This document shows positions 52,524 to 60,720 of a stretch of 64,000 bases of DNA, one piece after another. Within the stretch, counting starts at the first letter, position 1, and each line of letters begins with the position of its first letter. The DNA is taken from NCBI GenBank assembly GCA_000739535.1, contig DF820464.1:713069-777068 (forward strand). The letters run 5' to 3'. The stretch is from Candidatus Vecturithrix granuli. Its GTDB lineage: Bacteria > Moduliflexota > Moduliflexia > Moduliflexales > Moduliflexaceae. The position numbers and the translations under genes are program-made. The notes under the pieces are model-generated. The model saw only the letters and a list, made by a program, of their open reading frames with translations. It made no database searches and was not told the DNA's origin.

Positions 52524-54041
52524 TCATGACAACTCCTTATTTTTCTTAAAACGGTTCATGAATACAGGCCAAAGCGGAGTCTGGTTGATCAGCATGAAAA
52601 GCGTGGCGAACGTCAGCACTGCGGTTAACGGATGGGATACCAGATCCACCAAAAAGCCGCTAAAACTATTCTCACACGATATCACGGCTCGACGATACGA
52701 CACATCCATTAAGGGTCCCAGAATAATGCCCAGAATAATCGGCGCCACCTGGAAGCCATACATTTTTAGGATATAGCCGAAAATTCCGAATCCCAACATC
52801 CAATACACATCCACAATGCTGTTTTGGATGGAGTATGTTCCGACCACTGAGAGAATGATAATGATCGGATTTAAGATGCCTTTGGGCACTTCCACCAACT
52901 TTGCAAATATGCGGATGCCGGTGAGTCCGAAAATCAGCAAGAATATATTGGCTAACACCAGATTTCCGACGGTAAACCAGAACAGATGAGGTGTTTCAAT
53001 CATCAGCATGGGGCCTGGTTTGAGGCCATGAATATATAACGCTCCGATAATGACGGCGGTCACAGCATCGCCAGGAATGCCCAGGGTCAACATCGGGATA
53101 TAGGCCCCGCCGATAGCTGCGTTATTAGCTGATTCAGGAGCGATCAGCCCTTCATACGCCCCCTTGCCGAAGGGGCGCGATGGTTTTTTCACCGAGCGTT
53201 TGGCATGGTCATAAGCTATCAGCGCCGCAATATCTCCTCCGGTGCCTGGCAGTGCGCCAATAAGGACCCCGATAAGTGATGCACGAACAGAGAGCGGCAG
53301 GTATTTGAGGATTACCGACCAGGAGGGGATAATCTTGTTGACATCCTGCTTAACTGGTTTGACATGCAGGGTGCGGATTTGATACAACGCTTCAGAGACG
53401 CCGAATAACCCAATCATGGCGATAACATAGTGAATGCCGCCCAGCAGAGTGACCGTCCCGAAGGTAAAACGTCCTTGAGCAGTCAACGGGTCCATACCGA
53501 CCATGCCCAACGTCACCCCCAAAGCCCCTGTAAAAATTCCTTTCGCTGTAGATTCGCCTGACAGACTGCCTACCAGCAGCAATCCCATCGCTGCCAGCAG
53601 CAAATAATCACGCGGGGCGAACTTCAGCGCAAACTCAGCCACCTGCGGCGCTGCCAGGGCCAACACAAGCACGCCCATCAAACCACCAACGACTGAGATC
53701 ACGGTACTCACCCCGATAGCCCGGCCGGCTTCCCCCTGTTCGGCCAATGGAAACCCGTCAAAGCTTGTGGCAATTGATGCCGGCGCGCCCGGAATGTTCA
53801 GCAAAATGGCGGAACGAGACCCGCCATACACGCCGCCGCAATAAATGCCAACCATCAACGCCAAGGCGCTATTGACATCCCAGGAAAAGGTAAAGGAAAT
53901 CAAAATAGACACCGCCATAGTTACCGATAACCCAGGAATCGCGCCCACGTAAATCCCGGCAAAGGTCCCGGCAGCCGTCAAGACCAAGAGCAATGGGTTG
54001 GTATATGACATCAAAAAATAGGAAAGCCCAGATTCGGTCAC
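52524..54041 (-). CDS. tctA: Tripartite tricarboxylate transporter large permease (TctA)
   Basis: The 505-residue membrane protein has about 11-12 transmembrane helices and the TctA signatures GAIPGLSVTMAVSILISFTF, YGGSRSAILLNIPGAPASIA, LIGALPGTGGDIAALIAYDH and PMLTLGIPGDAVTAVIIGAL. It imports tricarboxylates or other organic acids using the binding protein TctC. It starts at GTG 54041 behind AAGGAGG, 15 bases after tctB. Confidence 0.95.
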   Translation of the reverse strand: MTESGLSYFLMSYTNPLLLVLTAAGTFAGIYVGAIPGLSVTMAVSILISFTFSWDVNSALALMVGIYCGGVYGGSRSAILLNIPGAPASIATSFDGFPLAEQGEAGRAIGVSTVISVVGGLMGVLVLALAAPQVAEFALKFAPRDYLLLAAMGLLLVGSLSGESTAKGIFTGALGVTLGMVGMDPLTAQGRFTFGTVTLLGGIHYVIAMIGLFGVSEALYQIRTLHVKPVKQDVNKIIPSWSVILKYLPLSVRASLIGVLIGALPGTGGDIAALIAYDHAKRSVKKPSRPFGKGAYEGLIAPESANNAAIGGAYIPMLTLGIPGDAVTAVIIGALYIHGLKPGPMLMIETPHLFWFTVGNLVLANIFLLIFGLTGIRIFAKLVEVPKGILNPIIIILSVVGTYSIQNSIVDVYWMLGFGIFGYILKMYGFQVAPIILGIILGPLMDVSYRRAVISCENSFSGFLVDLVSHPLTAVLTFATLFMLINQTPLWPVFMNRFKKNKELS

Positions 54042-54056
54042 GCTTCCACCTCCTGT

Positions 54057-54527
54057 TTATGGCAAGATGACTCTGAAAAGAGTTCGAAAAACCAGATAAA
54101 TCCCCCCAAGCGTTCCGGTGCTGATAAGTAACGCTTTGACCGGCGTACTGCCTTTTAAATAAATCATGGATCCTGCCAGGAAGAGAAAGGAACTTGGTAA
54201 GAAATGCAGCGGTTCAATGAGAATCATGTAGAGCACGATAATTCCTGAATATACCAGGATCTCTGGCCGAAAGATGTCTTTTACCGCCCGCCACAATTCA
54301 TCTTTCAGATCATGGGCGTCCGGCTTTTCTGCTTGACGGTTATTCAGGAGGAGGAGGGCAGCACTTATCGCCATGGCTGCGGCTGCCAGCATGGGAAACA
54401 TGCCCGGCGAACTGACCGAAGAAAAGCCTGAAATTCGATAAGCCAGCACCAATACGAAGAAGCTGAAAGCGAGCAGCAGCCAGGTAAATACCGTTTCTCC
54501 GAGGTGAAGCGTTCTTCGTTCTTTCAC
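54057..54527 (-). CDS. tctB: Tripartite tricarboxylate transporter small permease (TctB)
   Basis: The 156-residue protein has four hydrophobic helices (LLLAFSFFVLVLAYRISGF; PGMFPMLAAAAMAISAALLL) and the TctB-type layout with a short cytosolic stretch in the middle. It begins at GTG 54527 behind AAGGAGG. It lies between tctC and tctA in the canonical order. Confidence 0.88.
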   Translation of the reverse strand: MKERRTLHLGETVFTWLLLAFSFFVLVLAYRISGFSSVSSPGMFPMLAAAAMAISAALLLLNNRQAEKPDAHDLKDELWRAVKDIFRPEILVYSGIIVLYMILIEPLHFLPSSFLFLAGSMIYLKGSTPVKALLISTGTLGGIYLVFRTLFRVILP

Positions 54528-54590
54528 GACAAACCTCCTTCCTTTTTCATGGCTTCGGCGAAAACCGGGGCCATGAATTATTTGAGGAGT

Positions 54591-55592
54591 TTACGGTTTC
54601 GGTATGCCCAAAGTTTCCGGAGAAACTTTCGCGGCACCGGCATATTCGTACATCCAATTTGTGACCGATTGCCATTTTTTCAAAAATGCATCAGCCTCTT
54701 CACCGCTGATATTCATCGGTACTGCGCCAAAATCTTTCAAGAATTCCTGGAATTGAGCCTCCGCTGCTCCTTTCTGAAATGCCTCGACCAGTACTTGTTT
54801 GGCGGCGTCAGGCACGTCGCGTTTGCACCAAATACCGTAAAAAGGCCCCCAGGGCAGATATTGTTTGAATTCGGGAAAATCCTGGGTGATCAGAGGAATA
54901 TCTTCCAAACCTTCAATCGGTTCATCTGCAACAACACATAATGCCTTGACTCTGCCAGCCCTGATATGCTCGCGCACCGCAGTCAACCCGGCTGGCATGA
55001 AGTCCACATGTCCGCCCTGCATGGCCGTAATGCCAGGCCCCTCGCCATCAAAGGGCACTGAGATCACATCAAATCCTGTAACGGCCTGGGTCATCGCTCC
55101 TACCGTGTAAGGTAAACCGCCAGGCCCCGTAGAACCCATCTTAATCTTACCAGGACGCTGTTGGGCGTCTTCTACAAGATCTTTAAACGAATTCCAGGGC
55201 ATGTCATTATTGGCTACAATCACGCCAACCCCGCGCCCCAGGATATTGACCGGATAGAAATCCTTGTAATCCAGATCGGAAAGTTCGAGAATCCGGTACA
55301 CCTGCGGGTTTTCAGCGCCGTACAGCAGCGTATATCCATCTGATGGCCGGCTATAGACATACTGAGTGGCAATTGCACCGGTTCCGCCGGTTTTATTGAC
55401 CAGGATAATCTTTTTCCCGAGATAGGCTTCCACCAGCGGCGTGACGGCGCGGGCAACATTATCAGTTGCTCCGCCAGCTCCCCACATAATGTAGCCCTGC
55501 ACATCTTTTGTGGGAAAATCCGCTGCAAGTACGCTCATAACACATCCGAAAACCATGATACCTGTCAGCATGAAACAAAGAGATTTCTTCAT
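54591..55592 (-). CDS. tctC: Tripartite tricarboxylate transporter substrate-binding protein (TctC)
   Basis: The 333-residue protein has a signal peptide (residues 1-23) and Bug/TctC-type segments: WGAGGATDNVARAVTPLVEA, NKTGGTGAIATQYVYSRPSD, GSTGPGGLPYTVGAMTQ, VPFDGEGPGITAMQGGHVDF and GRVKALCVVADEP. It binds the substrate in the periplasm for TctAB. It is the first gene of the tct operon, behind a candidate promoter and operator. Confidence 0.95.
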   Translation of the reverse strand: MKKSLCFMLTGIMVFGCVMSVLAADFPTKDVQGYIMWGAGGATDNVARAVTPLVEAYLGKKIILVNKTGGTGAIATQYVYSRPSDGYTLLYGAENPQVYRILELSDLDYKDFYPVNILGRGVGVIVANNDMPWNSFKDLVEDAQQRPGKIKMGSTGPGGLPYTVGAMTQAVTGFDVISVPFDGEGPGITAMQGGHVDFMPAGLTAVREHIRAGRVKALCVVADEPIEGLEDIPLITQDFPEFKQYLPWGPFYGIWCKRDVPDAAKQVLVEAFQKGAAEAQFQEFLKDFGAVPMNISGEEADAFLKKWQSVTNWMYEYAGAAKVSPETLGIPKP

Positions 55593-55703
55593 AACTTACC
55601 TCCACGTTGCTAAAAGTTTTTGGTTGAGCGGTGATGGACAAGATCTGACAAAGATTTCCGGTGTCGTCATTTCACCTCTTCATCAACTCAGTATCTTTGT
55701 CAT

Positions 55704-55771
55704 AAATTCTATTTGATAGAATTTTATTGCACTATATAGAAAATAAATGCTGATTGTTTGTCAAGATTTTT
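55704..55771 (-). promoter_or_regulatory. Candidate promoter and operator of the tct operon
   Basis: On the minus strand AAAAATCTTGACAAACAATC (55752-55771) contains a perfect -35 box, with TATATA about 20 bases downstream. A perfect palindrome AAATTCTAT-TTG-ATAGAATTT lies at 55704-55724, just downstream. The 20-bp -35 segment recurs upstream of the MFS gene at 57497-57516. Confidence 0.5.
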
Positions 55772-55858
55772 ATGCTACTCTTAGAAAAAAGTTGATCTAT
55801 TAATGTGAGTTCGGGATAAGAAAAATGCCATAAAAGTCCCGAAGGGACAGCATATAGT

Positions 55859-55993
55859 AGCCCAGGGTGTCAGCCCTGGGGGTGAAAATCCGATGTGTAC
55901 CCTCCCCTTCCCGCGTTCCGCCGCCGCGAGCGGCGGAACGCGGGAAGGGGAGGAGGGAACCCGATTCTTGTCCCAGGGCTGACACCCTGAGCT
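55859..55993. repeat. Large nested palindrome
   Basis: Outer arms at 55859-55880 and 55972-55993 (22 bp, one mismatch) enclose inner arms at 55901-55923 and 55931-55953 (23 bp, perfect) that are very GC-rich. The motif AGCCCAGGGTGTCAGCCCTG repeats in inverted form at both ends. It holds no gene and is probably a mobile palindromic repeat. The rest of 55593-56208 holds the tct promoter and the inverted repeat at 56109. Confidence 0.8.
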
Positions 55994-56108
55994 ATCAGAT
56001 TCCGCCCCGTTGGGGCTTAAAAGCTTATCCTAAACTCACGTTATTATCATGTTTTTCGACAGAGTTAAGTTTAGACATATCGAGAAACGAGGAAAATATG
56101 ATAATAGT

Positions 56109-56132
56109 AGAACAAAATTAGAATTTTGTTCT
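56109..56132. repeat. Perfect 11-bp inverted repeat
   Basis: AGAACAAAATT and AATTTTGTTCT flank AG. It is followed by CTATTTGATA, which also follows TTCTATTTGATA in the palindrome at 55704. It could be an operator or a hairpin at the 3' end of the MFS transcript. Confidence 0.5.
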
Positions 56133-56166
56133 ATTTGATATGCTGCTTTGTCAGATAGATCAGATT

Positions 56167-56198
56167 TGTCCGACAAGGTCTGTTAGTAAGGACTTCTG
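56167..56198. repeat. Dispersed inverted repeat, copy 1
   Basis: These 32 bases (TGTCCGACAAGGTCTGTTAG and the following 12) match the reverse complement of 59275-59306 at 30 of 32 positions. The two copies bracket the MFS and hsdM genes. Confidence 0.75.
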
Positions 56199-56208
56199 TC
56201 CCAAAGTA

Positions 56209-57432
56209 TTATACTCGATCTCTGATACCTTTTCCGACCAATATGGCAAAAAGCATGAAGAGCGCACTGACGGCGACGAGTATTCCCATATAGATAAAAC
56301 CTGCATAAAATCGGTGTGCATCGCCAAAGGCTCCGAGGATAATCGGAAAAATACCGCCGCCCAGAAGCATCGCAACCGGCATGAGCAAAGCAATGATGCT
56401 GCTTCGCAGCCCGGAAGGCACCGCATCTGCCAAAACAGCGTAAGCAGGAGGGAATAAAGCGGTCGCAAATATCGGTTGAAAAAACAGGGGAAGCCAAAGC
56501 CACTTGTTCGGACAGAGTCCTAAAAGAATTGTCGTCGTCCCGGTCAGGAGATTCGTAAACGCGATCACCGGCCGAGGGCCATAGCGGCCGGCCAACCATC
56601 CGACAACAAGCGGAGAGAACATCGCCGCCACCCGCGCAACCGCCATGATGAGGTTGGTATATGTTTGTCCCATTCCCCGTTCAATTTGAAGATAAAGAGG
56701 CGTCATTGAATAAATTCCCACATTGGCCCCGATACCTAAGGTGAAGAGAATCAACATGATCCAGAATACTGGTTGCGAGAGAACCCGGATCACATTCCTG
56801 ATTGTCAGCGGGTCACTCTTATAATCACCGGTCACATTCTTGATCCTATATAGTAATCCCATAACGAAAAATCCCACGACTATGGGGCCAAGAACGATTC
56901 GCCATGAACCCCAGCCTAGCAGAAACTCCGCGAGCAGCGGACCGATAATCAGGGCTAAACTGGGAGAAATTTCATGGATCGCAAAGGCTCTGCCAAAATC
57001 TTTCGGTTCTAAATTGTAAGCGAGGCTGGCAATCGCTGAAGGCAAATAGAGTCCTGCGGTTGCGCCAACAACGATCAGCATGATTTTAAAGAACAAAAGC
57101 GACGTCCCGCTCACCATGAACATCATCAGGGATAGGCCGCAAGTATAACAGGATAACACAATCGTGTTGCGATGATTCAGTTTGGATGAAAAAATCCAGG
57201 AACCTATCACCCCAATGAAATACCCGCTGGTAATGTTGATAAAAATCGATCCTGCCTGGGCATGGCTGATGCCCAGATCTTTCTCAATATTGACGATCAA
57301 AGGCCCCCAGAGGTAGCGCGCCAGAATGTTTAGAAAAAATATGCATGTCAGAATCAAAATGTGAGGGAGTTGCTCTTTGAGTAAGAAAGGCTTGATATCT
57401 TGCGCGTTGATTTGGAAATCAGCATCGTTCAT
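56209..57432 (-). CDS. MFS transporter
   Basis: The 407-residue protein has 12 predicted transmembrane helices in two halves, with the MFS-type signature region RYGPRPVIAFTNLLTGTTTI after helix 8 and SSKLNHRNTIVLSCYTCGL after helix 2. The N-terminal half has LARYLWGPLIVNIEKDLGIS and GSIFINITSGYFIGVIGSWI, similar to organic-acid or oxalate-type carriers. It is on the same strand as the tct genes and shares a 20-bp promoter element with tctC, so it probably belongs to the same pathway. Confidence 0.93.
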   Translation of the reverse strand: MNDADFQINAQDIKPFLLKEQLPHILILTCIFFLNILARYLWGPLIVNIEKDLGISHAQAGSIFINITSGYFIGVIGSWIFSSKLNHRNTIVLSCYTCGLSLMMFMVSGTSLLFFKIMLIVVGATAGLYLPSAIASLAYNLEPKDFGRAFAIHEISPSLALIIGPLLAEFLLGWGSWRIVLGPIVVGFFVMGLLYRIKNVTGDYKSDPLTIRNVIRVLSQPVFWIMLILFTLGIGANVGIYSMTPLYLQIERGMGQTYTNLIMAVARVAAMFSPLVVGWLAGRYGPRPVIAFTNLLTGTTTILLGLCPNKWLWLPLFFQPIFATALFPPAYAVLADAVPSGLRSSIIALLMPVAMLLGGGIFPIILGAFGDAHRFYAGFIYMGILVAVSALFMLFAILVGKGIRDRV

Positions 57433-57719
57433 AATACCACCGATCGTATTTTCTCTTATCTATGAATATCATTTGATTTAAAAAATCTCTATGATCCGAT
57501 TGTTTGTCAAGATTTTTTCTGCCTTTAAAAATTTCAACATTATTCGGGATACCCACATTCACCAAGATGCCGCCGTAAAAAGTATTGCAGCTAACCTGCC
57601 GGAACAGGGGAAGTGCAGTCGAAAATCAACTTGACAATCCTCTCCGCATCGCGCAGTATTGTTTAAAAGGAAACAAAATTGCAGCTCATGCGAGCGATTG
57701 AAAAATTGGAGAACAATCC
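57433..57719. other. Spacer between MFS and hsdM
   Basis: The only feature seen is AAAAATCTTGACAAACAATC on the minus strand (57497-57516), identical to the tctC promoter element, about 65 bp before the MFS start. On the plus strand TTGACA (57631-57636) and TATTGT (57657-57662) could be a promoter for hsdM. Confidence 0.45.
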
Positions 57720-59264
57720 ATGGCAAAAGTCCCAAAAAACCATCAGGGACAGGAACCCATCGAAAAACAACTCTCGAAAGCGGCGGATAAACTGCGCAAA
57801 AATATTGATGCGGCGGAATACAAACACATTGTGCTGGGGCTGATCTTTCTCAGGTACATTTCCGACGCTTTTGAAGCCTTACATGCAAAGTTACGCAGCG
57901 GCCAGGACGAGTATGCCGGGGCAGACCCGGAAGATCGGGATGAATACAAGGCGGAAAATGTGTTTTTCGTGCCGGAAACAGCGCGGTGGTCATATCTGCA
58001 ATCCAAAGACAAGTAACCGACCATCGGCAAAGAGGTTGATCAGGCGATGGATGCGATTGAAAAAGAGAATCCGGCTCTGAAAGATGTTTTGCCCAAAGTG
58101 TTTGCCCGGGGCAATCTCGACCCGACCAATCTGGGCGGCTTGATTGACCTGGTGAGCAATATTGCGATCGGCGGCGCCAAAGTGCGCAGCGCGGATGTGC
58201 TCGGACACGTGTTCGAGTATTTTTGGGGCGAGTTTGCTCTGGCTGAAGGCAAAAAGGGCGGTCAATTCTATACGCCGCGCAGCGTGGTTGAATTGCTGGT
58301 TGAAATGCTTGAACCCTACAAAGACCGGGTCTTTGATCCCTGCTGCGGATCCGGCGGCATGTTCGTGCAATCGGAAAAATTCGTGGCCGAACACCAGGGC
58401 AAAATCAACGACATTTCGATTTACGGCTAGGAGAGCAACCATACGACCTGGCGACTGGCCAGGATGAACCTTGCCATTCGCGGCATTGACAGTTCGCAGG
58501 TCAAATGGAACAATGAAGGTTCATTCTTAAACGACGCCCACAAAGATTTGAAATCGGATGTTGTAATCGCCAATCCGCCCTTTAACGATAGCGACTGATC
58601 CGGCGACCTGCTGCGCAAGGACGGACGCTGGAAATATGGAGTTCTGCCTTCAGGAAACGCCAACTACGCCTGGATCCAACACTTCCTCTATCATTTAAGC
58701 CTCACCGGAATTGCCGGGTTTGTGCTGGCAAAAGGCTCGCTCACCTCGAAAACTTCGGAGGAAGGCGACATCCGCAAAGCTCTGACTGAAGCGCGATTGG
58801 TAGATTGCATTGTCAATCTGCCGGCCAAGCTGTTTTTGAACACGCAGATTCCGGCCTGCTTGTGGTTTGTCAGCCGCAACAAAGCCAATGGCAAGTTCCG
58901 CAATCGGATTGATGAAATTTTATTTATTGACGCCCGCAACGAAGGGCATTTGATTAACCGCCGTACGCGAGAGCTTTCCGCCGCAGACATTCAAAAAATT
59001 GCCCGGACCTACCATGCATGGCGCAATCCCAACGGCAGCTATGAAGATGTGAAAGGTTTCTGTAACTCCGCCAGCCTTGAAAGGGTGCGGGAACTGGATT
59101 ATGTGCTGACTCCTGGCAGGTATGTCGGCCTGCCGGAGGATGAAGAGGATTTTGATTTCAAGGAACGCTTTACCAGCCTGAAAGCCGAGTTTGAAGCGCA
59201 GTTGCAGGAAGAAACGCGCTTGAATACGTTGATTCTGGAGAATTTACAGAAGATTGAGGTGTAG
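57720..59264 (+). pseudogene. hsdM: Type I restriction-modification methyltransferase (HsdM) with three in-frame stops
   Basis: A single frame of 514 codons encodes a full-length Hsd[21 protein letters not shown], the SAM site [19 protein letters not shown], and the catalytic NPPF motif in [11 protein letters not shown]. It contains TAA at 58014, TAG at 58428 and TGA at 58596. At these sites homologues normally read K-Q-P-T-I-G-K, Y-G-Q-E-S-N and N-D-S-D-W. The changes are CAA to TAA, CAG to TAG and TGG to TGA, each a single transition. There is no frameshift and the last 220 codons are intact. AACAATCC precedes the ATG. The gene should be inactive unless the stops are read through. Confidence 0.92.
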
Positions 59265-59274
59265 TGCTTTGAGG

Positions 59275-59345
59275 CAGAAGTTCTTACTAATAGACCTTGT
59301 CGGACAACTCAGACTTGTCGGACCTTGTCGGACAAGTCTGAGTTG
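59275..59345. repeat. Dispersed inverted repeat copy 2 and adjoining palindrome
   Basis: 59275-59306 is the inverted partner of 56167-56198. It is joined to a 15-bp inverted repeat, CAACTCAGACTTGTC (59305-59319) and GACAAGTCTGAGTTG (59331-59345), just after hsdM. Confidence 0.75.
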
Positions 59346-59431
59346 CCTGGCAAAGCCGCGCCTCAGATTTCAGAGCAAACGAGAATTGGCCGGGTTGGGA
59401 AAGGATGATGAAGAGGAAAGGGAAAACTGGT

Positions 59432-60523
59432 ATGAGTGAGTGGAAGGAATGTAAGTTGGGGGATGTGGCTGTTTTTCAAAGAGGCCATGATCTACCAAAG
59501 ACAAATATGAAAGATGGAAATATTCCTGTTGCTGGCTCTAATGGGATTATTGGCTATCATAATGAAGCAACAACGCGAGGCCCAGGAATTACTATTGGAC
59601 GCAGTGGAAATATTGGAACTCCAAAGTTTTATAAAACAGATTTTTGGGCGCATAATACAGTGCTTTATGTGAAAGACTTCAAAGGAAATGATGAACAATT
59701 CATATTCTATTTTTTACATACATTCGATTTTATGGGATTTAATGCTGGAAGTGCAGTTCCTACATTAAATAGAAACCATATTCATGAAATACCAGTAATA
59801 ATACCCCCTCTCCCCGAACAACGTGCCATTGCCGGGGTACTTTCCAGCCTCGATGATAAAATAGACCTGCTCCACCGCCAGAACAACACCCTCGAAGCCA
59901 TGGCCGAAACGCTGTTCCGGCAGTGGTTTGTGGAAGAGGCGCAGGAGGAGTGGGAAGAGGGTAAATTGAGTGATCTTATATCTTTAATTGAATCTGGTAG
60001 CAGACCAAAAGGTGGAATTGATCCTGATTTACGCTTTGGAATTCCAAGTATCGGAGCAGAAAGCATTAATGGTATAGGTAATTATGATTACTCAAAGACT
60101 AAATATATTACTGAAAGTTTTTACAATTCTATGAAAAGAGGTTTTATAAAAGATTATGATGTGTTAATTTATAAAGATGGTGCATATATTGGCAGAAAAG
60201 GTATGTTTGGAAATGGATTTCCTTTTAATAATTGCACTGTCAATGAGCATGTATTCATTCTTAGAAGCAATGAAAAATCAAATCAATTTTTTCTTTATTA
60301 CCTTTTGCAAGAAGAAGACCTAGCTCAATTAAATGCAAATTCAGCACAACCAGGTTTAAATCAAGAAGCAATGAAATCTTTTGAAATTATAATTCCGCCT
60401 AAACAATTGATAGATAAATTTGGAAATACTGTTAAAATATGGATTGACAAAATATTTTTTAATGCTAAACAAATCCGCACGCTCGAAAAGCTGCGTGATG
60501 CGCTTCGCTTTTGCCGAAGCTGA
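59432..60523 (+). CDS. hsdS: Type I restriction-modification specificity subunit (HsdS), frameshifted at the 3' end
   Basis: The 363-residue protein has two target-recognition domains. The first conserved spacer is PPLPEQRAIAGVLSSLDDKI followed by LLHRQNNTLEAMAETLFRQW; the second is KQIRTLEKLRDAL at the end. A tandem CGCTTCGCTT at 60501-60510 shifts the frame after RDAL and the protein ends RFCRS. If one CGCTT unit is removed, the frame reads LLPKLISGEVRV, the normal HsdS ending, and stops at 60573. The recognition domains are AT-rich compared with the spacers, as usual. The ATG at 59432 is chosen over 59405. Confidence 0.9.
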   Translation: MSEWKECKLGDVAVFQRGHDLPKTNMKDGNIPVAGSNGIIGYHNEATTRGPGITIGRSGNIGTPKFYKTDFWAHNTVLYVKDFKGNDEQFIFYFLHTFDFMGFNAGSAVPTLNRNHIHEIPVIIPPLPEQRAIAGVLSSLDDKIDLLHRQNNTLEAMAETLFRQWFVEEAQEEWEEGKLSDLISLIESGSRPKGGIDPDLRFGIPSIGAESINGIGNYDYSKTKYITESFYNSMKRGFIKDYDVLIYKDGAYIGRKGMFGNGFPFNNCTVNEHVFILRSNEKSNQFFLYYLLQEEDLAQLNANSAQPGLNQEAMKSFEIIIPPKQLIDKFGNTVKIWIDKIFFNAKQIRTLEKLRDALRFCRS

Positions 60524-60632
60524 TAAGTGGGGAAGTGCGGGTGGCGGCGTTGTCGGATGGTGAGGAAGGTTGAACAATTCGGGAAAGTTGGGTTGAGCGG
60601 CTGGGGGCAGTTGGGTTAGTTGGGTCAGGCAG

Positions 60633-60675
60633 GTCGGACAAGTCGGACAAGTCGGACAAGTCGGACCTGTCCGAC
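60633..60675. repeat. Tandem 9-bp repeat GTCGGACAA
   Basis: Three full copies and one partial copy of GTCGGACAA end in a small hairpin GTCGGACCTGTCCGAC. The same words occur at 56167 and 59301, so these are related pieces of one repeat family around the hsd locus. Confidence 0.75.
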
Positions 60676-60720
60676 ACAACTGATTTCAGCCGATAAACTT
60701 AAAACACAGGAGGAACAGCT

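Noticed and set aside
29125-59264. Reassigned stop codon (alternative genetic code) as the cause of interrupted frames
   Set aside because: TAA, TAG and TGA all occur as premature stops and all three also end intact core and metabolic genes, so no codon is free for reassignment.
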